Below are positions 1 to 4,995 of a stretch of 7,258 bases of DNA, piece by piece. Origin of the DNA: Deltaproteobacteria bacterium. GTDB taxonomy: Bacteria; Desulfobacterota; Desulfobaccia; Desulfobaccales; 0-14-0-80-60-11. The stretch's first letter is position 1. Each line of letters opens with the position of its first letter. The translations under genes and the position numbers were made by a program. The notes below the pieces were generated by a model. That model was not told the origin of the DNA. It searched no databases and saw only the letters and a list, made by a program, of their open reading frames with translations. The stretch is taken from the NCBI GenBank assembly GCA_016874945.1, contig VGSO01000143.1, positions 1 to 7,258 of the forward strand, given 5' to 3'.

Positions 1-120
1 GGCTTTGGGCAATGTGTTCTGGCCCACCTAAGCAAAAGGCCGGGAGCATACCCCGGAAAAACGGCATGTCCCCACTTCGAGGCCGCGGTGGGAGATGGCA
101 CCCTCCGCTTGGCGCAGTAA
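1..120 (+). CDS. C-terminal end of an unrecognised Cys/His-containing protein (5' end outside window)
   Basis: Reading frame 1 is open from the first base to a TAA at 118-120 and encodes 39 residues beginning GFGQCVLAHLSKRPGAYPGK and ending in LRLAQ. The start lies outside the window. The piece contains a Cys-x3-His pair and, about 14 residues later, a Cys-Pro-His, which could bind a metal or cofactor; this is inference from spacing only. The stop lies immediately before the AAGGAG ribosome binding site of the next gene, an arrangement typical of an operon. That supports the frame being real rather than chance, as does the ordinary, non-repetitive amino-acid composition. I do not recognise the family and assign no function. 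Confidence 0.55.
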   Translation, partial: GFGQCVLAHLSKRPGAYPGKTACPHFEAAVGDGTLRLAQ

Positions 121-126
121 AAGGAG
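121..126 (+). promoter_or_regulatory. Ribosome binding site fixing the start at 134
   Basis: AAGGAG sits 7 bases before the ATG at 134. An in-frame ATG at 95 has no comparable site and lies inside the preceding reading frame, so 134 is the better start. Confidence 0.7.
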
Positions 127-133
127 AAAAGTC

Positions 134-340
134 ATGGTGAGAATGATCATCAACCTGGTGACTTTGGAAGAGGATCTTAAAAATATCCATCATTATGTGG
201 ACCATCTCGCGCCAGAGGTTCCCGGCCGGCATGACAACCCTGCTGTAGCCGACCTCAAGGATCGCCTGAATAATATGGAGATTCGTCTGCACGAAGCCAT
301 CCGGCAGTGGCCGCAACTGGGAATGGATATCACCTGTTAA
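134..340 (+). CDS. Small helical hypothetical protein, 68 aa
   Basis: The product begins MVRMIINLVTLEEDLKNIHH and ends in GMDITC. It has no signal peptide or membrane segment. Apart from a proline- and glycine-containing stretch near residues 26-32 (APEVPGR region), it reads as two charged amphipathic helices, the second around residues 38-58, so a small cytoplasmic helical hairpin is likely. The start at 134 is chosen because a strong AAGGAG lies 7 bases upstream. It follows the preceding frame by only 13 bases and precedes the DUF2325 locus by 69 bases, suggesting co-transcription. The stop codon lies inside a 10-base perfect palindrome (334-343). The family is not recognised. Size and composition would fit a small regulator or partner protein, but no function can be assigned. 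Confidence 0.6.
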   Translation: MVRMIINLVTLEEDLKNIHHYVDHLAPEVPGRHDNPAVADLKDRLNNMEIRLHEAIRQWPQLGMDITC

Positions 341-360
341 CAGCTGAATACATCTGTTGG

Positions 361-393
361 GTCGGGGAGATGCCATGGGGCAATCTCACCGAC
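361..393 (+). other. Stem-loop just upstream of the DUF2325 locus
   Basis: The arms GTCGGGGAGATGCC and GGCAATCTCACCGAC pair over 13 base pairs around an ATGG loop, with one G/A mismatch and one bulged A. The structure ends 16 bases before the ATG at 410. No T-run follows, so it is not a classical intrinsic terminator. No clear Shine-Dalgarno is seen before 410, so the hairpin may influence translation or mRNA stability of the downstream gene (inference). Confidence 0.5.
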
Positions 394-409
394 TCCGGGA
401 TTTGCAGTC

Positions 410-832
410 ATGACCGGACTCAAAAGAAACCGTCATAACCTTGGCGACATCGACCGCTTCCTCTGTCCCCTGATGGGAACGTGTCTGACCCTCAAGGAGA
501 CGCAGAAAATCGCCCGGCACTTCCAGAATGTGGGAGATACCTCCGCCCATAAACTGCACGTCTGGATCATCGAGGCCTGCCGGAAGCTACCCGCGGTGGC
601 CAAACACGTGCAAAAGTTCTTGGATCGGAAATATCGCTTGGCCATCAATCGGACCGAGGCCTATGCGGGGTGGGAGTTGGACCGGGTCTGGCAGGAAGCC
701 CTCAAAGAGGGTCAAATCGCCGGGGCGTTCTATGCCATTATCACCCGGTCGGACGCTTCGGATGTCCCATCTCCAGGGAGCGGAAGCCCGGGCCGAACTA
801 AAGGAACTGGTGCAGGTAAGGAAAGCGCCTGA
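410..832 (+). pseudogene. N-terminal piece of a DUF2325-family protein, frameshifted near its end
   Basis: The frame from ATG 410 encodes an N-terminal helical region with the stretch DIDRFLCPLMGTCLTLKE, then a Leu/Lys-rich region and WELDRVWQEALKEGQIAGAF. From memory this matches the N-terminal half of large proteobacterial DUF2325 proteins, which carry a PLxGTCLTLxE-like segment, a region around FLDRKY, and an (E/D)xAGAxYAxxT segment before a coiled coil. After about residue 118 (base ~764) the product turns into low-complexity Pro/Gly/Ser sequence up to the stop at 832. The coding signal continues in the +1 frame, so the last ~23 residues are probably a frameshift artefact. By comparison with remembered relatives, about a dozen residues before the SHL motif also seem to be missing, so a small out-of-frame deletion is more likely than a one-base change. 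The function of DUF2325 proteins is unknown. Confidence 0.6.
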
Positions 833-1070
833 GGCTCTCCAAAACCGGCTGAAACTGGTAACCGGCCAGGCGGCGACGGTGAAAAAAGACCGGGAGGAAT
901 TCAAACGGCGTCTGTCTCAAAAAGAGGCCGAACTGGCGGAGTTGAGGCGCAAAATCGCCCCCTTGGAGCAAGAACTCATCTCCCTGACCGAGGGCCGCGA
1001 CCTCAATAGGCTGAGGGCGGAAAACCGGGAACTCGCGGCCCGTTTAGACCAGGAACAACGCCCTCGGTAA
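762..1070 (+). pseudogene. Coiled-coil middle piece of the DUF2325-family gene, in the +1 frame
   Basis: From ATG 762 the frame gives 102 residues: MSHLQGAEARAELKELVQVR, then a long heptad-like coiled coil rich in Glu, Arg, Lys and Leu, ending at TAA 1068-1070. In related full-length proteins, as I remember them, an SHL(V/Q)GA motif directly follows the N-terminal domain and leads into such a coil, so this is the middle of the same gene. It overlaps the N-terminal piece by 71 bases in a different frame. No Shine-Dalgarno is visible before ATG 762, so independent initiation looks weak. The stop at 1068 is in frame with the following DUF2325 domain: reading through it gives KLEMGIMKE without interruption. 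It therefore looks like a nonsense mutation. An alternative is a genuinely split set of small proteins. Confidence 0.55.
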
Positions 1071-1079
1071 AAACTGGAA

Positions 1080-1511
1080 ATGGGTATCATGAAAGAAACC
1101 GTCAGTCAACTACCCGACCTAGGCTCAGAGCCGGTCCAGGAGGCTGCTTTCGAGGCCGGCGGCTCCCCGGAAGAGACCTGTCCGTTGGCCAACGGGGAAA
1201 AATGCCGCCGATTCTGCAACAAGCTCATTCTCCTGGTGGGCGGGCCGGACCGGCGGGAAAGCCATTATCGCCGCCTGGTGGAACAAGATTTCGGGGGCAT
1301 CTTCCTGCGCCATGACGGAGATTGCCGCAACGGCCAGGCGCGCCTGGTGAACATGGTGAGACAGGCTGAGGTGGTGATTTGCCCCATAAGTTGCACCAGC
1401 CATCAGGCCTATCACTGTGTCAAGAAGTGGTGCAAAAAGCTTAATAAACCTTGTGTGTTGATGCACAACACCCCGATCTTCAGGAGCTTGAGCCGCAAGG
1501 TATTGACCTGA
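1080..1511 (+). CDS. DUF2325-domain protein piece, 3' end truncated by an insertion sequence
   Basis: After about 35 linker residues the product has CPLANGEKCRRFCN and then the DUF2325 core: KLILLVGGPDRRESHYRRLV, FLRHDGDCRN, VVICPISCTSHQAYHCVKKW and NKPCVLM. The VGG, HDG, CP-x3-C-x-SH and KP(C/Y)V elements are characteristic of this Rossmann-like domain of unknown function. The frame equals that of the preceding coiled-coil piece, from which it is separated only by one TAA and nine bases, so both were probably one gene. True similarity stops at about base 1464-1470. The last ~15 residues, ending SRKVLT, are the reverse strand of the IS1380 transposase gene. A start at 1080 or 1089 is possible but neither has a convincing ribosome binding site. 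Whether any product is made or works is doubtful. Confidence 0.65.
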   Translation: MGIMKETVSQLPDLGSEPVQEAAFEAGGSPEETCPLANGEKCRRFCNKLILLVGGPDRRESHYRRLVEQDFGGIFLRHDGDCRNGQARLVNMVRQAEVVICPISCTSHQAYHCVKKWCKKLNKPCVLMHNTPIFRSLSRKVLT

Positions 1512-2698
1512 GCCGTGGCCAGTTCCGTGCCCTGGAGGTGGCGCCGCAGCAGCCAAAACAGGCAATAGGCCGCGGTGTGCAGCAGCAGCCGGAACTGGTT
1601 GGCCAGGAACCGGTGGCAACTCAGGCGGTCGGCCTTGAGCTCCAGTTTCAGCTCTTTGATGCGGTTTTCCACGTCGCCCCGGAGCACGTAGATGTCGTCA
1701 TAAACAAACTGGGGGTTGCGGCTCAGGTTGGTGACCACAAAGCGTTGATTGGCGCCCAAATGGGTGTATTCCACTTTGGCGATGATCCGGCGGGGCTTGT
1801 CCCAGGATTCCGCCTGGTAGCTGAAGGAGGTGAAGAGCCGTTGTTTCTCCCCCGTCTCCAGGTACTGCCGTTGGGCCTTTTCCAGAAGCGGGCCGGCCTG
1901 GGCCAACACCCGGTTGTTGGTGATGAAGCCGATGACGTAGCGGATCTCTTGTTGCTCCTCCAGATAGCGATAGAGCGCGGGCACGGCAAAACCGGCATCG
2001 GCCCTAAAGAGGATCAGGGCCCCGGGATAGGCCTGCTTCAGCTTCTTGATCAGCCGCGTGAGCACCGCCAGCGCCCCGTGGGAGGCGTGGGCGTCGCCGG
2101 GGCGCAGCGCCGCGGCCAGGGGAAAGCCGTCGCGGCCGTCAAAGACCAGGAGCGGATGATACATGTGCTCTTCGTAATAGCCGTGGAAGAAGCTGAGTTG
2201 CTGCCGGCCGTGGGTGGGGTCGTCGGTGCCGTCCATGTCCAGGACGATAACCTTCCGGGGGCCGGGATGGGTCTTGAGGTACAGTTCCAACAGCCCATCG
2301 CAGAGGCGGCGCAGGTCCTTGGCGGTGACCCGGTTCTCCAACCGGGACAGAGTCGGCTGGGAGGCCAGGTCGCCGTCACTCTCCGGGGCCTTGCCGGCCA
2401 TGATCTTGAAGGCCGGGTCCTTGGCCAGGGTGGCGGCGTCGTTGTTGTCTTCGTAGCCCTGGGCAATGGCGAACAGGCGTTGCCGGACCAGGGTCAAGAG
2501 ATCATGTTTAACCTTGTGACCCTCCCGGGGATCATGGAGGCAGCGGGCGGCGTTTTCCGCAAGCCGGTAGCGCTGGTCCAACTCCCGGAGCAGCAGGCCG
2601 CCGGCATCGGAGGTTATCCGGCCCCCGGCAAAATCGGCAACAACTTCCTTGTTAAAAAGGCTTTCAAAGATGAGCTAATTATGGCAGACTGTTTCCAT
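1412..2698 (-). pseudogene. IS1380-family transposase, amber stop at codon 8 and C-terminus replaced
   Basis: This is a DDE transposase of the IS1380 family. Translation on the minus strand from ATG 2698 gives METVCHN, then TAG (2677-2675), then LIFESLFNKEVVADFAGG, ITSDAGGLLLREL and the long main frame. Conserved catalytic stretches are present: VLDMDGTDDPTHGRQ (Asp at about 154-156), FRADAGF (Asp ~234) and LRGDVENRIKELK (Glu ~344). Relatives have an NQLxF-like start, so CAG to TAG is the likely change. A well-placed AAGGAT (2709-2704) five bases upstream and a promoter support 2698 as the original start. The first in-frame alternative start after the TAG is a TTG at 2581, which would drop the conserved DAGGLLLREL region. 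Family similarity ends at about residue 409 (LRLKLLKIG). The remaining residues to the stop at 1412 are antisense to the DUF2325 gene. Both defects argue for an inactive copy. Confidence 0.8.
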
Positions 2699-2793
2699 AG
2701 GGTATCCTTGCTGAGGAGTTGTTTGTTGAGCGACAACAGCATCTTAGCAGACACCCTATGCATTTTTAAGCACTTTTCGTGAATAATTCGGGG
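1470..2793 (-). mobile_element. IS1380-family insertion sequence remnant
   Basis: The element holds a single minus-strand transposase gene, and its upstream terminus is still recognisable. At 2778-2793 lies a CGTGAATAATTCGGGG block, placed and shaped like the terminal inverted repeat of IS1380-type elements (family knowledge from memory). It is followed directly by TAAA, the length expected for the family's 4-base target duplication, although the partner copy cannot be checked because the other end is gone. At the left, the transposase reading and the DUF2325 reading meet at about 1464-1472, and neither gene's normal 3' end nor a second terminal repeat is visible. A deletion after insertion explains this best. 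Confidence 0.65.
2741..2769 (-). promoter_or_regulatory. Predicted promoter of the IS1380 transposase
   Basis: On the minus strand TTAAAA (2769-2764) and TAAGAT (2746-2741) are separated by exactly 17 bases, and TGC directly precedes the -10, giving an extended -10. It lies inside the IS, between the terminal repeat and the AAGGAT/ATG of the transposase. Confidence 0.4.
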
Positions 2794-3128
2794 TAAATAA
2801 AAAGCCGAATAAATTAAAACTTGATAGCAATGAAATTAATGTTCATAATTGGACTGATGTTTGTAGAAAATTCGTAGAATGGTTAATTGATAATAATCTT
2901 CTCCCGAAAGAGAGATTGCCTATTTTTAATGCTGCCCAAAGAGATAAGTATTTTATAAATTACGAACCAAAACATTTCGACCCAAAGAAAGATGGAGCTT
3001 GGGTGAAATTAAGCCAATATTATGTTGATACAAAATATAATGCAAACGCCCATATAAATAATCTTCTTTTTACGTTAAACCATTTGCGTATTCCAAAAGA
3101 AAGACTGTTAGTTTCGATAACTAATTAA
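2794..3128 (+). pseudogene. 3' fragment of an AT-rich foreign gene, 5' end removed at the insertion sequence
   Basis: Directly after the IS end, frame 0 is open for about 110 codons to TAA 3126-3128. It contains INVHNWTDVCRKFVEWLIDN, then LPIFNAAQRDKYFINYEPKH, VKLSQYYVDTKYNANAHINN and LLFTLNHLRIPKERL. No convincing start lies in it; a TTG at 2916 falls in the middle of the continuous coding signal. The piece is therefore the C-terminal ~110 residues of a longer protein. The W-(6-8)-WLI...LP...YFIN.EP.H...LS..YYV.T..NA.....L pattern recalls a C-terminal domain found in some restriction-modification and related DNA-acting proteins, but this is an impression, not an assignment. Base composition is strikingly AT-rich (line 2881-2940 is 35% GC by count) against the GC-rich neighbours, which indicates horizontal origin. 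It ends 19 bases before the kdsB start. Confidence 0.6.
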
Positions 3129-3147
3129 AATAGATATGGGTGTTGTA

Positions 3148-3888
3148 ATGAAAATTATTGCCCTCATTCCCGCCCGGTACGGTTCCACCCGCTTTCCCGG
3201 CAAGGCCCTGGCGCCTATTTTGGGGAAGCCCCTGATCCAGTGGGTCTATGAGCAGGCGGCCCGGGTTAAGGGACTAGACGGCCTGTGGGTGGCCACCGAT
3301 GATGAGCGGATTAAAGAGGGCGTGGAGGGTTTTGGGGGCCGGGCCATCATGACCCGGGCGGACCACCCCTCGGGGAGCGACCGCCTGGCCGAGGCCGCGG
3401 AGAAGCTGGAGCTGGCCCCCAATGACCTCGTGGTGAACATCCAGGGGGACCAGCCGGTGTTTCCGCCGGGGCTTATCGCCCATCTGACCGGTATTCTCCA
3501 GCGAGATTGTTCCGCGGTGATGGCCACCCCGGCCCGCCGCCTCACGGATATGGAAGCCGCGGCCAATCCCAACGTGGTGAAGGTAGTCTTTGACAAGCGG
3601 GGGCGGGCCCTTTATTTTTCCCGCAGCCCGCTGCCCTTCTGGCGGGACGGCCGGAGGCCCTACTATTTCAAACATATCGGCATCTACGCCTACCGGGTGA
3701 GCTTTCTTAAGGATTTCGTCACCCTCCCTCCAGGCCGGTGGGAGGAGGCGGAAAAGCTGGAACAGCTCCGGGCCCTGGAGTATGGCTTCCCCATCCACAT
3801 CGTGGAAACGACGGAGGATACGGTGGAGGTGGACACCCCGGAGGATCTGGCCCGGGCAGAGGCGTTTTTGGGTGGGGGAGGGGGCTAA
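3148..3888 (+). CDS. kdsB: 3-deoxy-manno-octulosonate cytidylyltransferase (CMP-Kdo synthetase)
   Basis: KdsB couples CTP and Kdo to CMP-Kdo in the cytoplasm, supplying the inner-core sugar of lipopolysaccharide. The 246-residue product has the family motifs in order: IPARYGSTRFPGKAL (7-21, nucleotide binding), VATDDERI (48-55), HPSGSDRLAEA (73-83), VNIQGDQP (96-103, with the Mg-binding Asp101), NVVKVV, ALYFSRSPLPF, YYFKHIGIYAYR, EKLEQLRALE and EVDTPEDL (Asp229, second metal ligand). Length is normal for the family. The usual QGDEP reads QGDQP here. An ATG at 3136 would add MGVV, but relatives begin at the MKIIALIPARY equivalent, so 3148 is preferred. Neither start has a clear Shine-Dalgarno, and the upstream DNA is the foreign fragment, so the native leader seems lost. 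The C-terminus ends in five glycines encoded by a G-rich repeat arm. In many relatives kdsB is followed by pyrG or kdsA; here it is not. Confidence 0.93.
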   Translation: MKIIALIPARYGSTRFPGKALAPILGKPLIQWVYEQAARVKGLDGLWVATDDERIKEGVEGFGGRAIMTRADHPSGSDRLAEAAEKLELAPNDLVVNIQGDQPVFPPGLIAHLTGILQRDCSAVMATPARRLTDMEAAANPNVVKVVFDKRGRALYFSRSPLPFWRDGRRPYYFKHIGIYAYRVSFLKDFVTLPPGRWEEAEKLEQLRALEYGFPIHIVETTEDTVEVDTPEDLARAEAFLGGGGG

Positions 3889-3925
3889 GGGCTTTTTCGT
3901 AAGAGGCCCTTACCCCCTCCCCCAA
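3868..3925 (+). repeat. Long G/C-tract hairpin overlapping the 3' end of kdsB
   Basis: The arm 3868-3892 (containing GGGGGAGGGGG then TAAGGGC) is the inverted complement of 3906-3925 (GCCCTTA then CCCCCTCCCCC), with only a bulged C and one four-base insertion. The loop is about 13 bases, starting TTTTTCG. The first arm encodes the Gly tail and stop codon of kdsB. No T-run follows the second arm, so it is not a textbook intrinsic terminator, but such a stem could stabilise the mRNA 3' end or act as a terminator. Its form also fits a palindromic intergenic repeat that has grown into the gene. Confidence 0.65.
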
Positions 3926-3934
3926 TCCCTTTAG

Positions 3935-4003
3935 ATGAAGGAGATAGGCATTACAACGGTTTTTCGCAAACTCACGCAATTCCGGACGGGAAATCGGAAA
4001 TGA
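3935..4003 (+). other. Possible 22-codon leader ORF overlapping the pyrF start by ATGA
   Basis: ATG 3935 opens a frame MKEIGITTVFRKLTQFRTGN ending RK and TGA 4001-4003, which overlaps the pyrF ATG at 4000 as ATGA. This is the classical geometry of translational coupling. However, no Shine-Dalgarno precedes ATG 3935; an AAGGAG lies inside the frame at 3938-3943. pyrF itself has only a weak GGGAAA/GGAAA upstream, so a coupled leader would help explain its initiation. It remains speculative. Confidence 0.2.
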
Positions 4004-4740
4004 CCTTCCAACCCAAAGACCGCCTCATCTTCGCCCTGGATGTGCCGGATAAAAGGCAGGCCCTGGATTTGGTCCAACTGCTGGAGGGGGAAGTGGGCCT
4101 GTTTAAATTGGGCCTGGAGCTGTACCTGGCCGAAGGGCCGGGGCTACTTAAGGAACTGGTAAATATCATAGATCCGGAGCGAATTTTTCTAGACTTGAAG
4201 CTGTATGACATTCCCGCCACTGTCTTAGGGCCGATTCGAAGTATTTTACATGGGCTGGCCCTTTTCACCCTCCCCAGCGACTTAGGCCCGGCGGCTCTAA
4301 AAAGCATCGTATCAAATACGGCGGCGGCGTTTAGGGTTTTGGCGGTCACGGTGTTGACCAGCACCACTGGGGACGACCTAAAAGCCCTGGGGTATGAGAG
4401 GCGGTATTGGGAAAACCCGGCGCGCCTGGTGGTGGACCGGGCGGTGATGGCCAAGGAAGCCGGCTGCGCCGGGGTGGTGTGTTCGGGGCGGGAGGTGAAG
4501 GCGGTGAAAGAGGCTTGCGGCCCGGATTTTCTGGCGGTCTGCCCCGGGATCCGGCCGGAGTGGGCCGCGGTGCCGGGGGATGACCAGAAGCGCATCGTCA
4601 CTCCGTATGAGGCCATCAAAAATGGAGCCGATTACATCGTGGTGGGGCGGCCCATCCGCACTTATCCGGAGAGCCAGGGCGGCCCGGTGGCCGCGGCCCG
4701 GCGGGTGGTGGCGGAAGTAGCCGCGGCCTCAGAACCTTAA
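4000..4740 (+). CDS. pyrF: Orotidine-5'-phosphate decarboxylase
   Basis: PyrF converts OMP to UMP, the last step of de novo pyrimidine synthesis, as a cytoplasmic TIM-barrel dimer. The 246-residue product starts KDRLIFALDVPD (6-17) and has FKLGLEL with Lys36. The signature FLDLKLYDIPATV supplies the catalytic Asp65, Lys67 and Asp70. It continues with AVTVLTSTTGDDLKALGY, CSGREV, CPGIRP, DDQKRIVTPYEAIKNGADY and the phosphate-binding VVGRPI (Arg217). Length is normal. Odd point: after strand four, relatives have a TVHASGG-type loop, but here it reads TLPSDLGP (90-97), replacing the widely conserved His. Bases ~4150-4330 are also somewhat less GC-rich than the flanks. A weak ribosome binding site precedes the ATG. 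The dihydroorotate-dehydrogenase-like gene downstream supports a pyrimidine role. Confidence 0.92.
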   Translation: MTFQPKDRLIFALDVPDKRQALDLVQLLEGEVGLFKLGLELYLAEGPGLLKELVNIIDPERIFLDLKLYDIPATVLGPIRSILHGLALFTLPSDLGPAALKSIVSNTAAAFRVLAVTVLTSTTGDDLKALGYERRYWENPARLVVDRAVMAKEAGCAGVVCSGREVKAVKEACGPDFLAVCPGIRPEWAAVPGDDQKRIVTPYEAIKNGADYIVVGRPIRTYPESQGGPVAAARRVVAEVAAASEP

Positions 4741-4745
4741 AAATG

Positions 4746-4758
4746 GGGCGTGGCGCCC
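4746..4758 (+). repeat. Short stem-loop after pyrF
   Basis: GGGCG and CGCCC pair around a TGG loop, six bases after the pyrF stop. There is no following T-run. It is the first of three palindromes in this gap. Confidence 0.35.
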
Positions 4759-4801
4759 ACCCAGTATAATATCGGCGCATCTCCAGGCAATGAAAATGTA
4801 G

Positions 4802-4821
4802 AACAGCCGCCCTCGGCTGTT
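4802..4821 (+). repeat. Perfect 8-bp stem-loop
   Basis: AACAGCCG and CGGCTGTT form a perfect stem with the loop CCCT. Together with the next stem-loop it resembles the paired palindromic intergenic repeats common in GC-rich environmental genomes. Whether it is repeated in this genome cannot be seen from one window. Confidence 0.5.
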
Positions 4822-4859
4822 GGTTCGCAATATCGCAGACCTTCCGTTGTGCAAGGTTT

Positions 4860-4879
4860 GGCGGGCACGGAGGCCCGCC
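4860..4879 (+). repeat. Perfect 7-bp GC-rich stem-loop (GGCGGGC-type intergenic repeat)
   Basis: GGCGGGC and GCCCGCC pair around ACGGAG and are followed by CCACCA. The unit GGCGGGCACGGAGGCCCGCC strongly resembles a dispersed intergenic palindrome that I recall from Desulfobacterota and similar genomes. The rest of the 4741-4995 gap, including an A-rich stretch at 4951-4980, shows no gene. Confidence 0.5.
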
Positions 4880-4995
4880 CCACCAATTTAAAGGCTGCTA
4901 AGGGTAAGGCGAGGCCTGGATGATATTTGCCGATTCGGGCTTGCAGTCGTCAAAATACAAAAAGACAGAAAACGAAAAACCGACATCATCCTGAA

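Noticed and set aside
95..133. Upstream start for the 68-residue protein
   Set aside because: It lies inside the preceding reading frame and lacks a ribosome binding site, while ATG 134 has AAGGAG at good spacing.
1..133. Structured leader or riboswitch before the 68-residue gene (several short stems can be drawn)
   Set aside because: The stretch is an uninterrupted reading frame to TAA 118-120 and does not match a riboswitch consensus I know, so a gene end is the better explanation.
1451..2782. Plus-strand open frame of 443 codons
   Set aside because: It is the antisense of the transposase gene. The product is a Gly/Val/Gln-rich sequence without family motifs, whereas the minus strand has clear DDE transposase motifs.
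3274..3798. Minus-strand frames inside kdsB and similar ones inside pyrF
   Set aside because: They are antisense shadows of well-supported genes, caused by high GC.
4927..4995. TTG start adding 23 residues to the dihydroorotate-dehydrogenase-like protein
   Set aside because: The extension is basic, unlike the family and encoded by an A-rich intergenic-like stretch; ATG 4996 matches the expected N-terminus.
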